Positions 8,001-16,660 of a stretch of DNA of 26,187 nt are shown in pieces. Each line of letters opens with the position of its first letter. Within the stretch, counting starts at the first letter, position 1. Where the stretch lies: assembly GCA_031400755.1 (NCBI GenBank), contig JANNQL010000166.1:1-26187 (forward strand), given 5' to 3'. Source of the stretch: VMSU01 sp031400755. Lineage in GTDB: Bacteria; Desulfobacterota; Desulfobulbia; Desulfobulbales; VMSU01. Made by a program: the position numbers and the translations under genes. Under the pieces are notes generated by a model, which did not search any database, was not told the DNA's origin, and worked only from the letters and a program-made list of their open reading frames with translations.

Positions 8001-11000
8001 CGACCCAGTATGGCGCCACCGCCAGCGGATTAACCCAGTACCGTCCCACCCAAATGGCCTGCCTTAAATGCCATGTGACCTTCGCGGGCGGCAGCATGCA
8101 GGTAACCAAGTTCGAACGCACCGACTACACCTCCTATCGCACTGACTGGACCAGGACAACTGCTCACACCATTCCCATGACCGGGACCCGGATCAACAAC
8201 TACGGGACCTGCCTGAGCTGCCATTATCAGGGCAACACTAAGCGTTACCAGGGTAACATTAAAGTGGCCCCTCCAGTCACCCTTTGGCACGCCCATCCCA
8301 GCCAGTCCGGCAATACGGCCTGGACCTTCGGCAACAACGCAGGCAAGACATTCATGCGTGGCAGCGGCAGTTATGCTGCCCCCATCGATTGGTACCAAAG
8401 GCTTGGCGACTATGCCCATTATCTCCCCGGCCGGTCTAAATGGCGGGCTACCGACATTGCACCGCAATCGGGCATCAGTGGTTTCAATATATTTCATTCA
8501 GACTATGGTGACCCCCCCCAGGACTACCTCGCCGTGGGCTTTGGCGGCGACTATCGGAGCTCGTTCACTGATGTGAGTTATGGCAAGGCAATGGATGTAA
8601 TTGCCTTTACCTCACCGGCTTACGACACCCCAGCTTTCACCAGGATTGCGGTGCCAGAGACCGCGCAACTTGGCGTCCCGGCGAGCACAACCTTAAACGC
8701 CACGACCAGGTCGGTGCCAGTATTCGCGAGCCTTGCCCCGCTCACCAGCCAACCGCCGGCGACAGACAGCGTCAAGGTGAAAAACGCCATCTATGACAGC
8801 AGCACATTCAAGTTGACGGTAGTGGCCAGCACCAGCAACGCCTCCGGCTGTTCGACCCTGAATACCTGGTACGGCGGCGTCTCCTATCCGATGACCGCCA
8901 CCGCGTCGAACTGCACAGCGACCATTGACCACCCAACCTACCCTGCCAGCGGCTCCACAGTGGATGTGAAGACCACTAATTCCTTGGGGCTCAATGTCCT
9001 GGGCTATCGGATTGCCACTCCCAACCCCGGCACCATCAACTTCAGCGCTCCGACTTACTCGGTTGCCGAAAACGGCGGCACGGCGACCATCACTGTCTCC
9101 CGGACAGGTGGTTCGACCAGCAGCAAAGACGGTAAAGTGACCGTGAACTACACGACCGCAAACGGCACGGCAACGGCAGGCACAGGCAATGACTACACCA
9201 CCAATTCCGGCACCCTGACTTTTAACGATGGCGAAACCGACAAGACCTTCACCGTCGCTATTAATAACGATACAACGCCCGAAAGCAATGAGTCCGTGAA
9301 CCTGACGCTCACCAACCCATTGTCCCCACCATCCGGCGGCATCGCAATCCTGGGGAGACAAAGCACGGCGCAACTGACCATTGTCGATAATGACTTTCTG
9401 GCCGGCACCATTGCCTTTGATCCTTCCACCTACACGGTAAGCGAAGATGGCGGCGCAGCGACCATCACCGTCAAACGGACTGGCGGCTCGACCGGGGCGG
9501 TGAGCGTGGACTACACGACTAGTTCCTTCGGCAGCACGGCCAAGGCTGGCAGCAACTACACCCCTAAAGCAGGCACCCTGACCTGGGGAAATGGCGAGAC
9601 CGGCAGCCGGACCTTCACCATAGACATCCTTAAAGACACGGTGACTGTCCAGAATACGGCACTTAACCTCTACCTCAGCAATCCAACCGGCAGCGCCCAA
9701 CTGGGCACCCAGAACAGAGCTGTGGTAAATATCACCACCCCAGCCGTAGCCGTCTTAAATGACTGGTCGGCAACTCCGCAGCTTACTGGTACAAGCGGCA
9801 ATCTGAGCGGCAGCTTCACCATAGGTAATGGTCCAAACCGTCTGCTGCTGGTGGCTGTCTCATGTAAAGCCAATGCCGGTATAACAGGGCAGACCTTCAG
9901 CGCTACCTATGGCGGCAAGCCTTTAATTCAAGCCGACATTCAGAATTTGAGTAACTACCAGACCTGGATTGGCTACCTTAACGAAGCCGACATTGCCGGT
10001 CGAACAGGTAATGGGGTGAATGTCACAGTAGATGGCGTACACACCGGCGTAGTTGCCTCTATCGCCAGCTACCAGAACGTCAATCAAACCATCCCGATTG
10101 CCGCTAGCGGGGGCAACTCCTTGGCCACAGTCTTCATCTATCACGGGGAGGGGTGGTGGGCTAGTGCGGTCAACGCCTCTCCGCTGCTGGCTGGCCCCGG
10201 TGCCTACGCTATTTACAACTGGTCCAACGGGTTTAACTGGAATAGTGACAACGAGAGTTACGCGAAGAAGACAAGTTTTAATTCATCTGGGATTTTAGGT
10301 GGGGTTGCATCAAAACCAGTCCCCGCCGCCGCAACCACTAATCCAACCGTCACCTGGACCTCTCCCTCAAGTAGTGAGGGGGCCAGTTCTGGCATTACCC
10401 TAAACTCCTATGCCGGAACAACCGCCGTCGCTTTAGCCTCCTCAAGCTACAGCGTCAAGGAGAATGGCGGGGCGTTGACCATCACCGTTTCCCGCCTGGG
10501 TAGTGCACTCGGGGCAGTAAGCGTACACGCTGACCGCACTTTTGGTGATACTGGCTGGGCACAGCCAAACGTCGACTACACCCCCTTCGGCGTTGATCTG
10601 AACTGGGGTATTAATGATATGGCCGACAAGACCTTCGATATCCCTATAATTCATGACCAGGCGACTTATTACAACAAATCACTAAACTTGGCGCTTACCT
10701 CCCCCCAAGGTGCGATCCTGGGAAGTCCCAACACGGCTATGCTGACCATTATCAACGTTGATTCGCAAATCAATTTTACCGACTCGACCTATAGCGTAGG
10801 TGAAAACGGCGGGGAAGTGACCATCACCGCCTCCCGGCAGAGTAGTTCGACCGAGGAGGTGAGCGTACACTACGCCACCACCGGCGGCACGGCGACGCCA
10901 GTCACTGACTACACCCCGGTCGACGGCACTCTGACCTGGGGCATAGGCGATACGGCCAACAAGACCTTCAAGATCTTTATCAATAATAATCAGGAATTTT

Positions 11001-14000
11001 CCGGTGATAAGACGGTAGGCCTGGCCCTCACCAACCCCACCGGCGTCGGCGCGACCCTGAGGGACCCGAATACGGCGGTGCTGACCATTGCCGAGGACGA
11101 GTCCGCCATTGGGTTCAGTGCCGCGACCTACAGCATCAAAGAAAATAGCGGACAGGCGACCATTACCGTTGTTCGCCAAGGGACTTCGACCGGCGCGCTA
11201 AGCGTGGACTGTGCAAATACGGGCGCAACGGCTGTGGTCGGCACCGCCTGCGGCACCGCCAACGGCCAACTGACTTGGGCGGAAGGCGATCTGGCCGCCA
11301 AGACCTTTACCATCCCCATTCTTGACGATACAACGCCTGAAGAAAACGAGTCCGTAACTCTGACGCTCAGCAACTTGACTGGCGGCGCCTTCCTTTTGCC
11401 CACGAATCCGGTGGTGCTGACCATTGTCGACAATGACCACCCCGGCACCATCGCCTTGACCTCTTCGACTTACTCGGTAAACGAGGACAGCGCCACTGGC
11501 TGGGCGACCATCACTGCCAGGCGGACCGGCGGTGCCGATGGGGCAGTGACGGTTAGATATGTGAGTTCAAGCAGCACGGCGGTTGACTGGGAACTGGACT
11601 ATTACAATACCTATTGGGACTACCATCTCTGTACTAATACCGGCACCATTTCCTGGGCGGACGGCGACATGGCCGACAAGACTTTAGACGTCAACATTAA
11701 TCGCGATACCCGGTGGGAAGGCAATGAGACCATGGATCTGGTGCTCACCCCGCTCACCGGCCTTGCCACCCTGGGCAGTCCGAACACGGCTGTGCTGACC
11801 ATTGTTGATGATGAAGACCGGCCTGGCGCCATCGCCTTGACCGCTTCGAACTATTCGGTAGACGAGGACGCCGGCACGGCGACCATCACCGCTACCCGGA
11901 CAGGTGGCTACAATGGGGCAGTAAGCATACACTATGCGACGACGACCGGCGGCACGGCAACCGCAGGCACTGACTACACGCCCAAATCAGGCAACCTGAG
12001 TTGGGCGAACGGCGATACCGTTGCCAAGACATTCACCATAAGTATTCTTAATAACTCGGCGCAGGCCGGGGACAAGACCGTGAACCTGGCGCTCACCTCT
12101 CCTGCAGGCGGCGCGACCCTTGCTGCGGGACAGGACACGGCTGTGCTGACCATAAGTGATGATGAAGCAAAGGCCGGCACCATCGCCCTGACTACAGCTA
12201 CCTATAGCGTTGATGAAAACGTCGGCACAGTGACCATCACCGCCACCCGGACGAGGGGATCGATCGGTCAGGTAGGCGTGCACTATGCGACTGACCCGGG
12301 CGACAGCACGGCAACAGCCGGCAGCGACTATGCCGCCAACTCAGGCGACCTGTCCTGGGGAAATGGCGAGACCGGCAGCCGGACCTTCACCATCACCATC
12401 CTTCCGGATTCGGAGGTTGAAGGAAATGAATCTGTGGCTTTCAGTCTCAGCAGCCCGACTGGCGGCGCGACCTTAGGCAGTCCGAGCCAGGGGGTGCTGA
12501 CTATCGAGGCCCCAGGCATCGAGGTACTGGACGCCTGGCCTGCTGCTCCGCAGATCTTAGGCTCGGCCCCCACTATGAGCACTGAATTCGACATCGGATC
12601 CGAACCGAATCGGCTGCTGCTGGTGGCTGTCTCATGTAAGACCATCTACGGTGGGACCTACGGACAGACCTTCAGCGTCACCTATGGCGGCAAGCCATTG
12701 ACCCAGGCGGCTGTTCAAAATTCATACGCGACAACCTGGATTGGCTATCTGACCGAGACCGACATCGACTCACGAACAGGCAATACGGTGCAAGTCTCGG
12801 TTAACGGCGGCTATGAGGTGTTGGGCGCTTCTATCGCAAGCTACTATAACGTCAATCAGACCAACCCGATTGCCGAAAGCGGCGGCTACCGCACCTCTAA
12901 CTCCACCTGGTTTGAATATTACAATCTGGCGGTCAACCCGTCGCCACTCAGTGTTAACCCCGGCGGCTACGCGATCTACAACTGGACCGACATCTCCTCG
13001 GCAAACCGGACTGGTGATACCGAGAGCTATACAGAGGATGCGGAATTTTATGTAAATGGGCTCAGAGGCGGTATCGCCTCCAAGGCCTTTGCCAGCGCCG
13101 CCAACACCAAGCCGGTCATCACCTGGGCGAATGATGAACCCTTTGCAACCGATTCCGTTATTACAATTAACAAGTTTGGAGATAACAATTTTGCTGTGCC
13201 AGCTACCGCCTCCCTAGCTTTGGGCGCCCCGACCTACCGTTTTAATGAGAATGGCGGCGCGGCTACCATCACCGTTTCAAGAAACGGCAGTAATCACGGA
13301 GCGGTGTCAGTACACTACGACACCACGGGTAGCGGCACGGCGACAGCCTACGTCGACTACACCCCCATCTCAGGCGATCTGAACTGGGCCGACGGCGACA
13401 TGTCCGATAAGCCCTTCACTATCAACCTTATTAATAATCAATCGTATGACCCAGACAAGACCATATCCCTGGCGCTCTCCGCTCCAACCGGCGAGGATGC
13501 GACCCTGGGCGTCCCAAGTACGTCGCTGTTGACCATTGTCAATGATGAGGCGGCGCCGCAAACCACCATCGCCTTTGCCGCCTCGGCGTACAGCATCGAT
13601 GAGAATGCCGGCACCGCGACCATTACCGTCTCTAGGACCGGGCCCTTGAGCGGAGCGGCGTCCGTGAGTTACACAGCTTCCGGCAACTCGGCGACGAAAG
13701 GGACCGACTATTCCATCACCCCCGGCGTTTTAAACTGGGGAGCCGGTGATATGGCCGACAAGACCTTTACTGTTAACATAATTGATAATGGGAAATATTT
13801 TACCAACAATAAGACGGTGTACCTCAGCCTCTCCAACGCCGTCGGCAGCGCGGTCCTGGGCACCCCCAATATGATTCTCTTGACCATTGTTGAAGGCGAC
13901 ATACCACCCATCATAACTTTTAGCTCTTCGACCTTCAGCGTCAACGAAAATGACCCTACGGAGTATGCGATTATCACCCTCAAGAGAAGCGGCAACAGCA

Positions 14001-15319
14001 ACGGCTTGGCATCGGTCTACGTTCAGACGCGCAATGAGGGCGGCGGCACAGCAATCAGCGGCACGGACTATAGAGGAGTTTACGGAAACATGAAAATTTG
14101 GGAAGATGGCGATACGACCGACAAGACCTTAAGTATTCGCATCTATGATAATTTGGTGTATGACGTCGATAAGACAGTGATTTTAGACCTTTTCATAGCC
14201 AGTAACTCCACCCTGGGCTCACCGGCCACGGCGACCTTGACCATTGTCAATGATGAGCCGGCGCCTCCCAACACTGTAGTCCTGAGCGCCTCAAGCTACA
14301 GCGTCAATGAAAACGGCGGCACGGCGACTATCACCGTCTCCCGGACCGGCGATCCCACAGGCACTGCCGGGGTTAGCTATTCGACGACAGGCAACGGCAC
14401 GGCTACGGAGGGCCTTGACTACAGCCCTGTCTCCGGCACCCTGACTTGGGTCGATGGCGATATGGCCGACAAGACTTTCGAGATCAGCATAACCGACAAT
14501 TCGGCCTATGCGGTCGATAAGACGGTCAGTCTGGCGCTCAACTCTCCCACCGGCGGCACGACTATCCTGGGCAGTCCCAATGAGGCGCTGTTGACCATTG
14601 TCAATGATGACGCGGCTATCGCCTTCACCTCCTCCGCCTTTAGCGTCAATGAGAACGGCGGCACAGCGACCATAACCGTCTCCCGCTTAGGTAATTCGAC
14701 CGGCGCGGTGGGCGTGAGCTACGCTACTACGACCGGCGGCACGGCAGCGGCAGCCGTTGACTATACCGCCACCTCCGGCACCCTTAGTTGGGCGAATGGC
14801 GATATGGCCGACAAGAGTTTCAGCATTCCAATCATTGACAATTCTGACCCCACAACGAACAAGACGGTGAACCTGGCCCTCACCGCTCCCACCGGCGGTG
14901 TTACTCTCCAGGGCGTCACCAATACTTCGGTGCTGACCATTATCGAGGATGATGCTGCCACCTTCGCCTTCAGCGCCTCAGCCTATAGCGTCAATGAAAA
15001 CGCCGGCACGGCGACCATCACCGTCCAGCGCTTAGGCAGTTCGGCCAATTTGGTGTTTTTATATTATGAAAACCGGTACGATTATACCCCGAATGGGCCC
15101 GGCGAGGCAACAGGGGGGAGTGATTTCGGTTGGGTCTTCGGTAGACTTAGGTGGGAGGCTGGAGACACAACCGATAAAACCTTTACTGTTACCGTCTTTG
15201 ATGATGCGGTGCAGGAAGGTAATGAGACGGTAGATTTGCGCCTCTTTTTTGACAGTTCTTACGAAGTTTACTTAGTGGACGTGGATGCCGCGGTGCTGAC
15301 CATTATCGATAATGATTGA
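5090..15319 (+). CDS. Giant secreted multiheme c-type cytochrome with 14 Calx-beta domains (3409 aa)
   Basis: Residues 1-30 form a Sec signal peptide: MFERK, a hydrophobic core LLFVILTFAFHV, and an APAAS cleavage region. Residues 44 to about 1045 carry 29 CXXCH heme-c motifs plus one CX4CH (7340-7360) and one CX3CH (7568-7585), with many histidines for bis-His ligation. A heme-free insert of about 160 residues lies between motifs 3 and 4 (about 5432-5938). Residues 1046-1314 are a heme-free linker with no recognised fold. From residue 1315 to the C-terminus come 14 Calx-beta domains (pattern YSVxENGGTATITVxR ... GDMADKTFxI ... LTIVNDD), which in other proteins bind Ca2+ and often occur in adhesins, interrupted by two copies of an unnamed module. 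The chain ends inside the last Calx-beta strand (LTIIDND) with no visible anchor. Hemes would be attached in the periplasm by cytochrome c maturation. Extracellular electron transfer, surface attachment or matrix scaffolding are reasonable roles but are inference. Confidence 0.93.
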   Translation: MFERKLAFLAKSLLFVILTFAFHVGAPAASVVDTPHNETNNITCGKCHSYSLWWRYSPVFATSDYPTIADAVCNQCHGSAGPAFVKAGHSTASMGAPHPVAGTWSTKCVDCHDPHLQQQVNWLPSSPVFNDGTLAGGVFLVEGEMRTIQDIGDGTTTFNFDNGLAKQGWEDAADWTMKSGHDGRGLILALGYGKVDLTYEVVAASVTAMPSELPATGAGTITVQNGNAPLPNNYKNTPFGLFYGQLVKDIIKTPHSGPRSVKFLDGKDGLITTSATPRDGVCQVCHTVTKYWRNNGDTNLSTELHNPTITCTLCHYSETGFKVSGGPHTFLEETPFCMTCHPSGDILAVHKNNCQHCHTTTPPTLADPATKPLVLAILRGTCQGCHGVNGVKAHTSETAHNHRQTTPSCADCHAVANATAIDALHKNDCATCHGYAGAKLNQATVATAIATGMSGTDVNCQTCHTAVGHATETDHNHRKTVASCADCHTIATQAAIDTLHQQGCDTCHGYTGAKINQTTVANAIATGKGATGTDVNCQTCHTVGHESATDHNHRNTVDTCAVCHPVVPAEIDEIHNDELHNIDGCLICHGYTGVKLDPSTVADAIADGKGPNGADVNCQTCHTFEHVPIVLAGNAMNHLVSQKPEEPWYQPCITCHDATINTLPPAHNNLQTVTPCSGCHGGSSGDFDAIWSVHKNDCFKCHFSARPEVLTAINAGRINPGAPVYCTTCHGATKHDDSTAVHNHRQKVDSCASASCHVADTAMAVDTLHKSNCTTCHGYTGAKLDPTTVANAISAGMGTIGANVDCQTCHNTYNGHHDTVEAANNDCAITCHTTVNHSSTVAADTACASCHTGTAGTITGVPLSLSDAAIHDSCRTCHTFDANKRGVLVNFSNQKGVNGDADTMLPDGGSIGGTDGGGICTNCHTVPVSDISSYHHTSTRTAVGQCETCHADPRPSWGPDIPGDNGTAAGSTQYGATASGLTQYRPTQMACLKCHVTFAGGSMQVTKFERTDYTSYRTDWTRTTAHTIPMTGTRINNYGTCLSCHYQGNTKRYQGNIKVAPPVTLWHAHPSQSGNTAWTFGNNAGKTFMRGSGSYAAPIDWYQRLGDYAHYLPGRSKWRATDIAPQSGISGFNIFHSDYGDPPQDYLAVGFGGDYRSSFTDVSYGKAMDVIAFTSPAYDTPAFTRIAVPETAQLGVPASTTLNATTRSVPVFASLAPLTSQPPATDSVKVKNAIYDSSTFKLTVVASTSNASGCSTLNTWYGGVSYPMTATASNCTATIDHPTYPASGSTVDVKTTNSLGLNVLGYRIATPNPGTINFSAPTYSVAENGGTATITVSRTGGSTSSKDGKVTVNYTTANGTATAGTGNDYTTNSGTLTFNDGETDKTFTVAINNDTTPESNESVNLTLTNPLSPPSGGIAILGRQSTAQLTIVDNDFLAGTIAFDPSTYTVSEDGGAATITVKRTGGSTGAVSVDYTTSSFGSTAKAGSNYTPKAGTLTWGNGETGSRTFTIDILKDTVTVQNTALNLYLSNPTGSAQLGTQNRAVVNITTPAVAVLNDWSATPQLTGTSGNLSGSFTIGNGPNRLLLVAVSCKANAGITGQTFSATYGGKPLIQADIQNLSNYQTWIGYLNEADIAGRTGNGVNVTVDGVHTGVVASIASYQNVNQTIPIAASGGNSLATVFIYHGEGWWASAVNASPLLAGPGAYAIYNWSNGFNWNSDNESYAKKTSFNSSGILGGVASKPVPAAATTNPTVTWTSPSSSEGASSGITLNSYAGTTAVALASSSYSVKENGGALTITVSRLGSALGAVSVHADRTFGDTGWAQPNVDYTPFGVDLNWGINDMADKTFDIPIIHDQATYYNKSLNLALTSPQGAILGSPNTAMLTIINVDSQINFTDSTYSVGENGGEVTITASRQSSSTEEVSVHYATTGGTATPVTDYTPVDGTLTWGIGDTANKTFKIFINNNQEFSGDKTVGLALTNPTGVGATLRDPNTAVLTIAEDESAIGFSAATYSIKENSGQATITVVRQGTSTGALSVDCANTGATAVVGTACGTANGQLTWAEGDLAAKTFTIPILDDTTPEENESVTLTLSNLTGGAFLLPTNPVVLTIVDNDHPGTIALTSSTYSVNEDSATGWATITARRTGGADGAVTVRYVSSSSTAVDWELDYYNTYWDYHLCTNTGTISWADGDMADKTLDVNINRDTRWEGNETMDLVLTPLTGLATLGSPNTAVLTIVDDEDRPGAIALTASNYSVDEDAGTATITATRTGGYNGAVSIHYATTTGGTATAGTDYTPKSGNLSWANGDTVAKTFTISILNNSAQAGDKTVNLALTSPAGGATLAAGQDTAVLTISDDEAKAGTIALTTATYSVDENVGTVTITATRTRGSIGQVGVHYATDPGDSTATAGSDYAANSGDLSWGNGETGSRTFTITILPDSEVEGNESVAFSLSSPTGGATLGSPSQGVLTIEAPGIEVLDAWPAAPQILGSAPTMSTEFDIGSEPNRLLLVAVSCKTIYGGTYGQTFSVTYGGKPLTQAAVQNSYATTWIGYLTETDIDSRTGNTVQVSVNGGYEVLGASIASYYNVNQTNPIAESGGYRTSNSTWFEYYNLAVNPSPLSVNPGGYAIYNWTDISSANRTGDTESYTEDAEFYVNGLRGGIASKAFASAANTKPVITWANDEPFATDSVITINKFGDNNFAVPATASLALGAPTYRFNENGGAATITVSRNGSNHGAVSVHYDTTGSGTATAYVDYTPISGDLNWADGDMSDKPFTINLINNQSYDPDKTISLALSAPTGEDATLGVPSTSLLTIVNDEAAPQTTIAFAASAYSIDENAGTATITVSRTGPLSGAASVSYTASGNSATKGTDYSITPGVLNWGAGDMADKTFTVNIIDNGKYFTNNKTVYLSLSNAVGSAVLGTPNMILLTIVEGDIPPIITFSSSTFSVNENDPTEYAIITLKRSGNSNGLASVYVQTRNEGGGTAISGTDYRGVYGNMKIWEDGDTTDKTLSIRIYDNLVYDVDKTVILDLFIASNSTLGSPATATLTIVNDEPAPPNTVVLSASSYSVNENGGTATITVSRTGDPTGTAGVSYSTTGNGTATEGLDYSPVSGTLTWVDGDMADKTFEISITDNSAYAVDKTVSLALNSPTGGTTILGSPNEALLTIVNDDAAIAFTSSAFSVNENGGTATITVSRLGNSTGAVGVSYATTTGGTAAAAVDYTATSGTLSWANGDMADKSFSIPIIDNSDPTTNKTVNLALTAPTGGVTLQGVTNTSVLTIIEDDAATFAFSASAYSVNENAGTATITVQRLGSSANLVFLYYENRYDYTPNGPGEATGGSDFGWVFGRLRWEAGDTTDKTFTVTVFDDAVQEGNETVDLRLFFDSSYEVYLVDVDAAVLTIIDND
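6287..7545 (+). repeat. Four homologous ~75-residue triheme units in the cytochrome
   Basis: Units begin near 6287, 6512, 6740 and 7313. Each has the layout HNHR, CADCH-like motif, IDxLH, CxTCHGYxGAK, then T(V)A(N/T)AI and a closing CQTCH. The first three are in tandem. The fourth is separated by about 340 bases holding four further CXXCH motifs. In the fourth unit the first heme motif is CX4CH instead of CXXCH. The conserved extra histidines are candidates for distal heme ligands. Confidence 0.85.
9752..10426 (+). repeat. Inserted module, copy 1
   Basis: About 225 residues lie between Calx-beta 2 and 3, beginning VLNDWSATPQ. It contains RLLLVAVSCKA, TYGGKPL, WIGYLNEADI and GPGAYAIYNW stretches. 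It looks like a beta-rich surface module, but I do not recognise a named family. It is clearly homologous to 12524-13207. Confidence 0.8.
12524..13207 (+). repeat. Inserted module, copy 2
   Basis: About 228 residues lie between Calx-beta 8 and 9, beginning VLDAWPAAPQ. It shares RLLLVAVSCK, TYGGKPLTQA, WIGYL, an ASIASYxNVNQT stretch and GGYAIYNW with copy 1. The Calx-beta domain before each copy shares an exact 40-base identity (9582-9621 and 12354-12393), so domain and module were probably duplicated together. Confidence 0.8.
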
Positions 15320-15341
15320 TTGAAAAAAGATCGGTAAGCCC

Positions 15342-16415
15342 TTGGCGCAAATCTTGGTCTTTGAACCATATTACGGCGGCTCGCACCGGACATTTATTGA
15401 TGGCCTGCTCAAGCTCCCCCATGATTTCGAGCTCCACACCCTGCCGGCCAATCGCTGGAAGTGGCGGATGCGGCTGGCCGCCCCTTTTTTTGCAGGGCAG
15501 ATACGGCGTGGACAGATCGACCTGAGCAGCGCCAAGGCCATTGTCTGCTCTTCGTTTCTTGACGTGGCCGCCTTTAGAGGCCTGTTGCCAAGTGCCTACC
15601 AGCACCTTCCCATCCTCGCCTATTTTCATGAAAACCAGTTTGCTTACCCCGTCCAACAGGATGACCCCCGGGATGTCCATTTCGCCCTGACCAATCTTAG
15701 CACGGCGCTCAGCGCCGACTCCCTGGCCTTTAACAGCGCCTACAACCTTGAGTCGTTCCTGAGCGGCTGTCATAATCTGCTCGTCAAAAATGATGATATG
15801 GACCTGGCCGACTATCAGAATGAAATACGCGCCAAGAGCCGCATACTGCACCCAGGGCTTGACTTTACCGAGATCGACCTGATCGCGGCACATAGAAAGA
15901 CCGCGCAGGCGCCGGTCATTGTCTGGAACCACCGCTGGGAGTATGACAAGGACCCTGATTTTTTCTTCCACACCCTCTATGCCTTGCAGGCCGACGGCGT
16001 TGCTTTTAAGTTGATCGTGCTGGGGGAATCTTTCAGGCAGAGGCCCAAGGTCTTTGCCGAGGCCAAAGAGGTCCTGGCCGACCGGATTCTCCACTTCGGC
16101 TATGTCCCTGTCCGAAGCGAATACCTTGCCTGGCTTGCCTGTGCCGATCTGGTCGTCTCAACCGCCCGTCATGATTTTTTTGGCCTGTCGGTGCTTGAAG
16201 CGGTGCGGGCCGGATGCTGCCCACTCCTTCCCAGGCGTCTGGCCTATCCTGAACTTTTTAACGATGAATTTCTCTATGACGATGACGAACTCACGGCAAA
16301 ACTACGGTTTTTTCTGGAGAATAAGCACTTGAGTCGACAGCAGGCCAGGGACCTGGCAGAGCCTTTCAGTTGGCGGCGTTTAAGTACGCAATATGAGGAT
16401 TGGTTGGCGTTATGA
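15342..16415 (+). CDS. DUF3524 glycosyltransferase, tRNA-queuosine alpha-mannosyltransferase-like
   Basis: The 357-residue product begins at TTG 15342 (AQILVFEPYYGGSHRTFIDG). A stop at 15321-15323 leaves no better in-frame start, and no strong ribosome site is visible. The N-terminal EPYYGGSH segment is the hallmark of DUF3524, the family of animal QTMAN (GTDC1), which mannosylates queuosine in the anticodon of tRNA-Asp. The C-terminal half is a GT-B donor domain: WNHRWEYDKDP near residue 190 and DFFGLSVLEAVRAGCCPLLP near residues 280-300. No signal peptide or membrane segment is seen, so it is probably cytoplasmic. It lies 22 bases after the cytochrome gene and may share its transcript, with no obvious functional link. 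Family is secure; the substrate in this organism is inferred. Confidence 0.8.
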   Translation: MAQILVFEPYYGGSHRTFIDGLLKLPHDFELHTLPANRWKWRMRLAAPFFAGQIRRGQIDLSSAKAIVCSSFLDVAAFRGLLPSAYQHLPILAYFHENQFAYPVQQDDPRDVHFALTNLSTALSADSLAFNSAYNLESFLSGCHNLLVKNDDMDLADYQNEIRAKSRILHPGLDFTEIDLIAAHRKTAQAPVIVWNHRWEYDKDPDFFFHTLYALQADGVAFKLIVLGESFRQRPKVFAEAKEVLADRILHFGYVPVRSEYLAWLACADLVVSTARHDFFGLSVLEAVRAGCCPLLPRRLAYPELFNDEFLYDDDELTAKLRFFLENKHLSRQQARDLAEPFSWRRLSTQYEDWLAL

Positions 16416-16461
16416 TGGTGCGGCTATCAGTTTTAGGGCTGGGATTTGGTGATTACAACGA

Positions 16462-16659
16462 TTACTCTCCCTTCAGCGCTTCCCCAAAATTACAATTCAG
16501 GAATTCGCACTCTCTAGGCGTAAGATTGAAGCGGATTTCGGCCTCTTCCAGGAGCCGCTTACGGCTCTTGTCAGGTTGGCTCAAGACCGCCTCACCCAAC
16601 CATTGAATGGCCTTTTTGATCCTGTCGCCAGGGGGTTTGATACAGTCAGACCCATTCAT
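16462..16659 (-). CDS. Small hypothetical protein downstream of glgB (65 aa)
   Basis: The ATG at 16659 comes one base after the glgB stop (TGA-C-ATG), a spacing typical of translational coupling. The 65-residue product is soluble and charged, with KKAIQWLGEAVL and RKRLLEEAEIRFNLTPRECE stretches suggesting two or three helices, and two cysteines near the end (ECEFLNC). I recognise no characterised family. The tight linkage to glgB and protein-like composition argue that it is real. Only 46 bases separate its end from the convergent glycosyltransferase gene. Confidence 0.6.
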   Translation of the reverse strand: MNGSDCIKPPGDRIKKAIQWLGEAVLSQPDKSRKRLLEEAEIRFNLTPRECEFLNCNFGEALKGE

Positions 16660-16660
16660 G

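Larger units (their letters stand above)
9032..15316 (+). repeat. Array of 14 Calx-beta domains
   Basis: Domain starts fall near 9032, 9407, 10427, 10769, 11105, 11447, 11828, 12179, 13208, 13565, 13910, 14273, 14615 and 14960; each is about 110-125 residues. Shared elements are YSVxENGG near the start, DYT in the middle, a WxxGDxxDKTF turn and a closing LTIVNDD-type acidic strand. Domain 6 is enlarged by a Trp/Tyr-rich insert near 11590-11635. Domain 14 is the most divergent and ends the protein. Confidence 0.9.

Noticed and set aside
8693..9700. 335-codon antisense ORF opposite the cytochrome linker and first Calx-beta domains
   Set aside because: It arises from the repetitive, GC-rich composition of the sense gene; it has no recognisable domain or ribosome site, and similar shadows occur opposite the other Calx-beta repeats.
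9032..15316. Long array of spaced repeats suggesting CRISPR
   Set aside because: The repeats are divergent, in frame and protein-coding (Calx-beta), with periods of about 340-380 bases.
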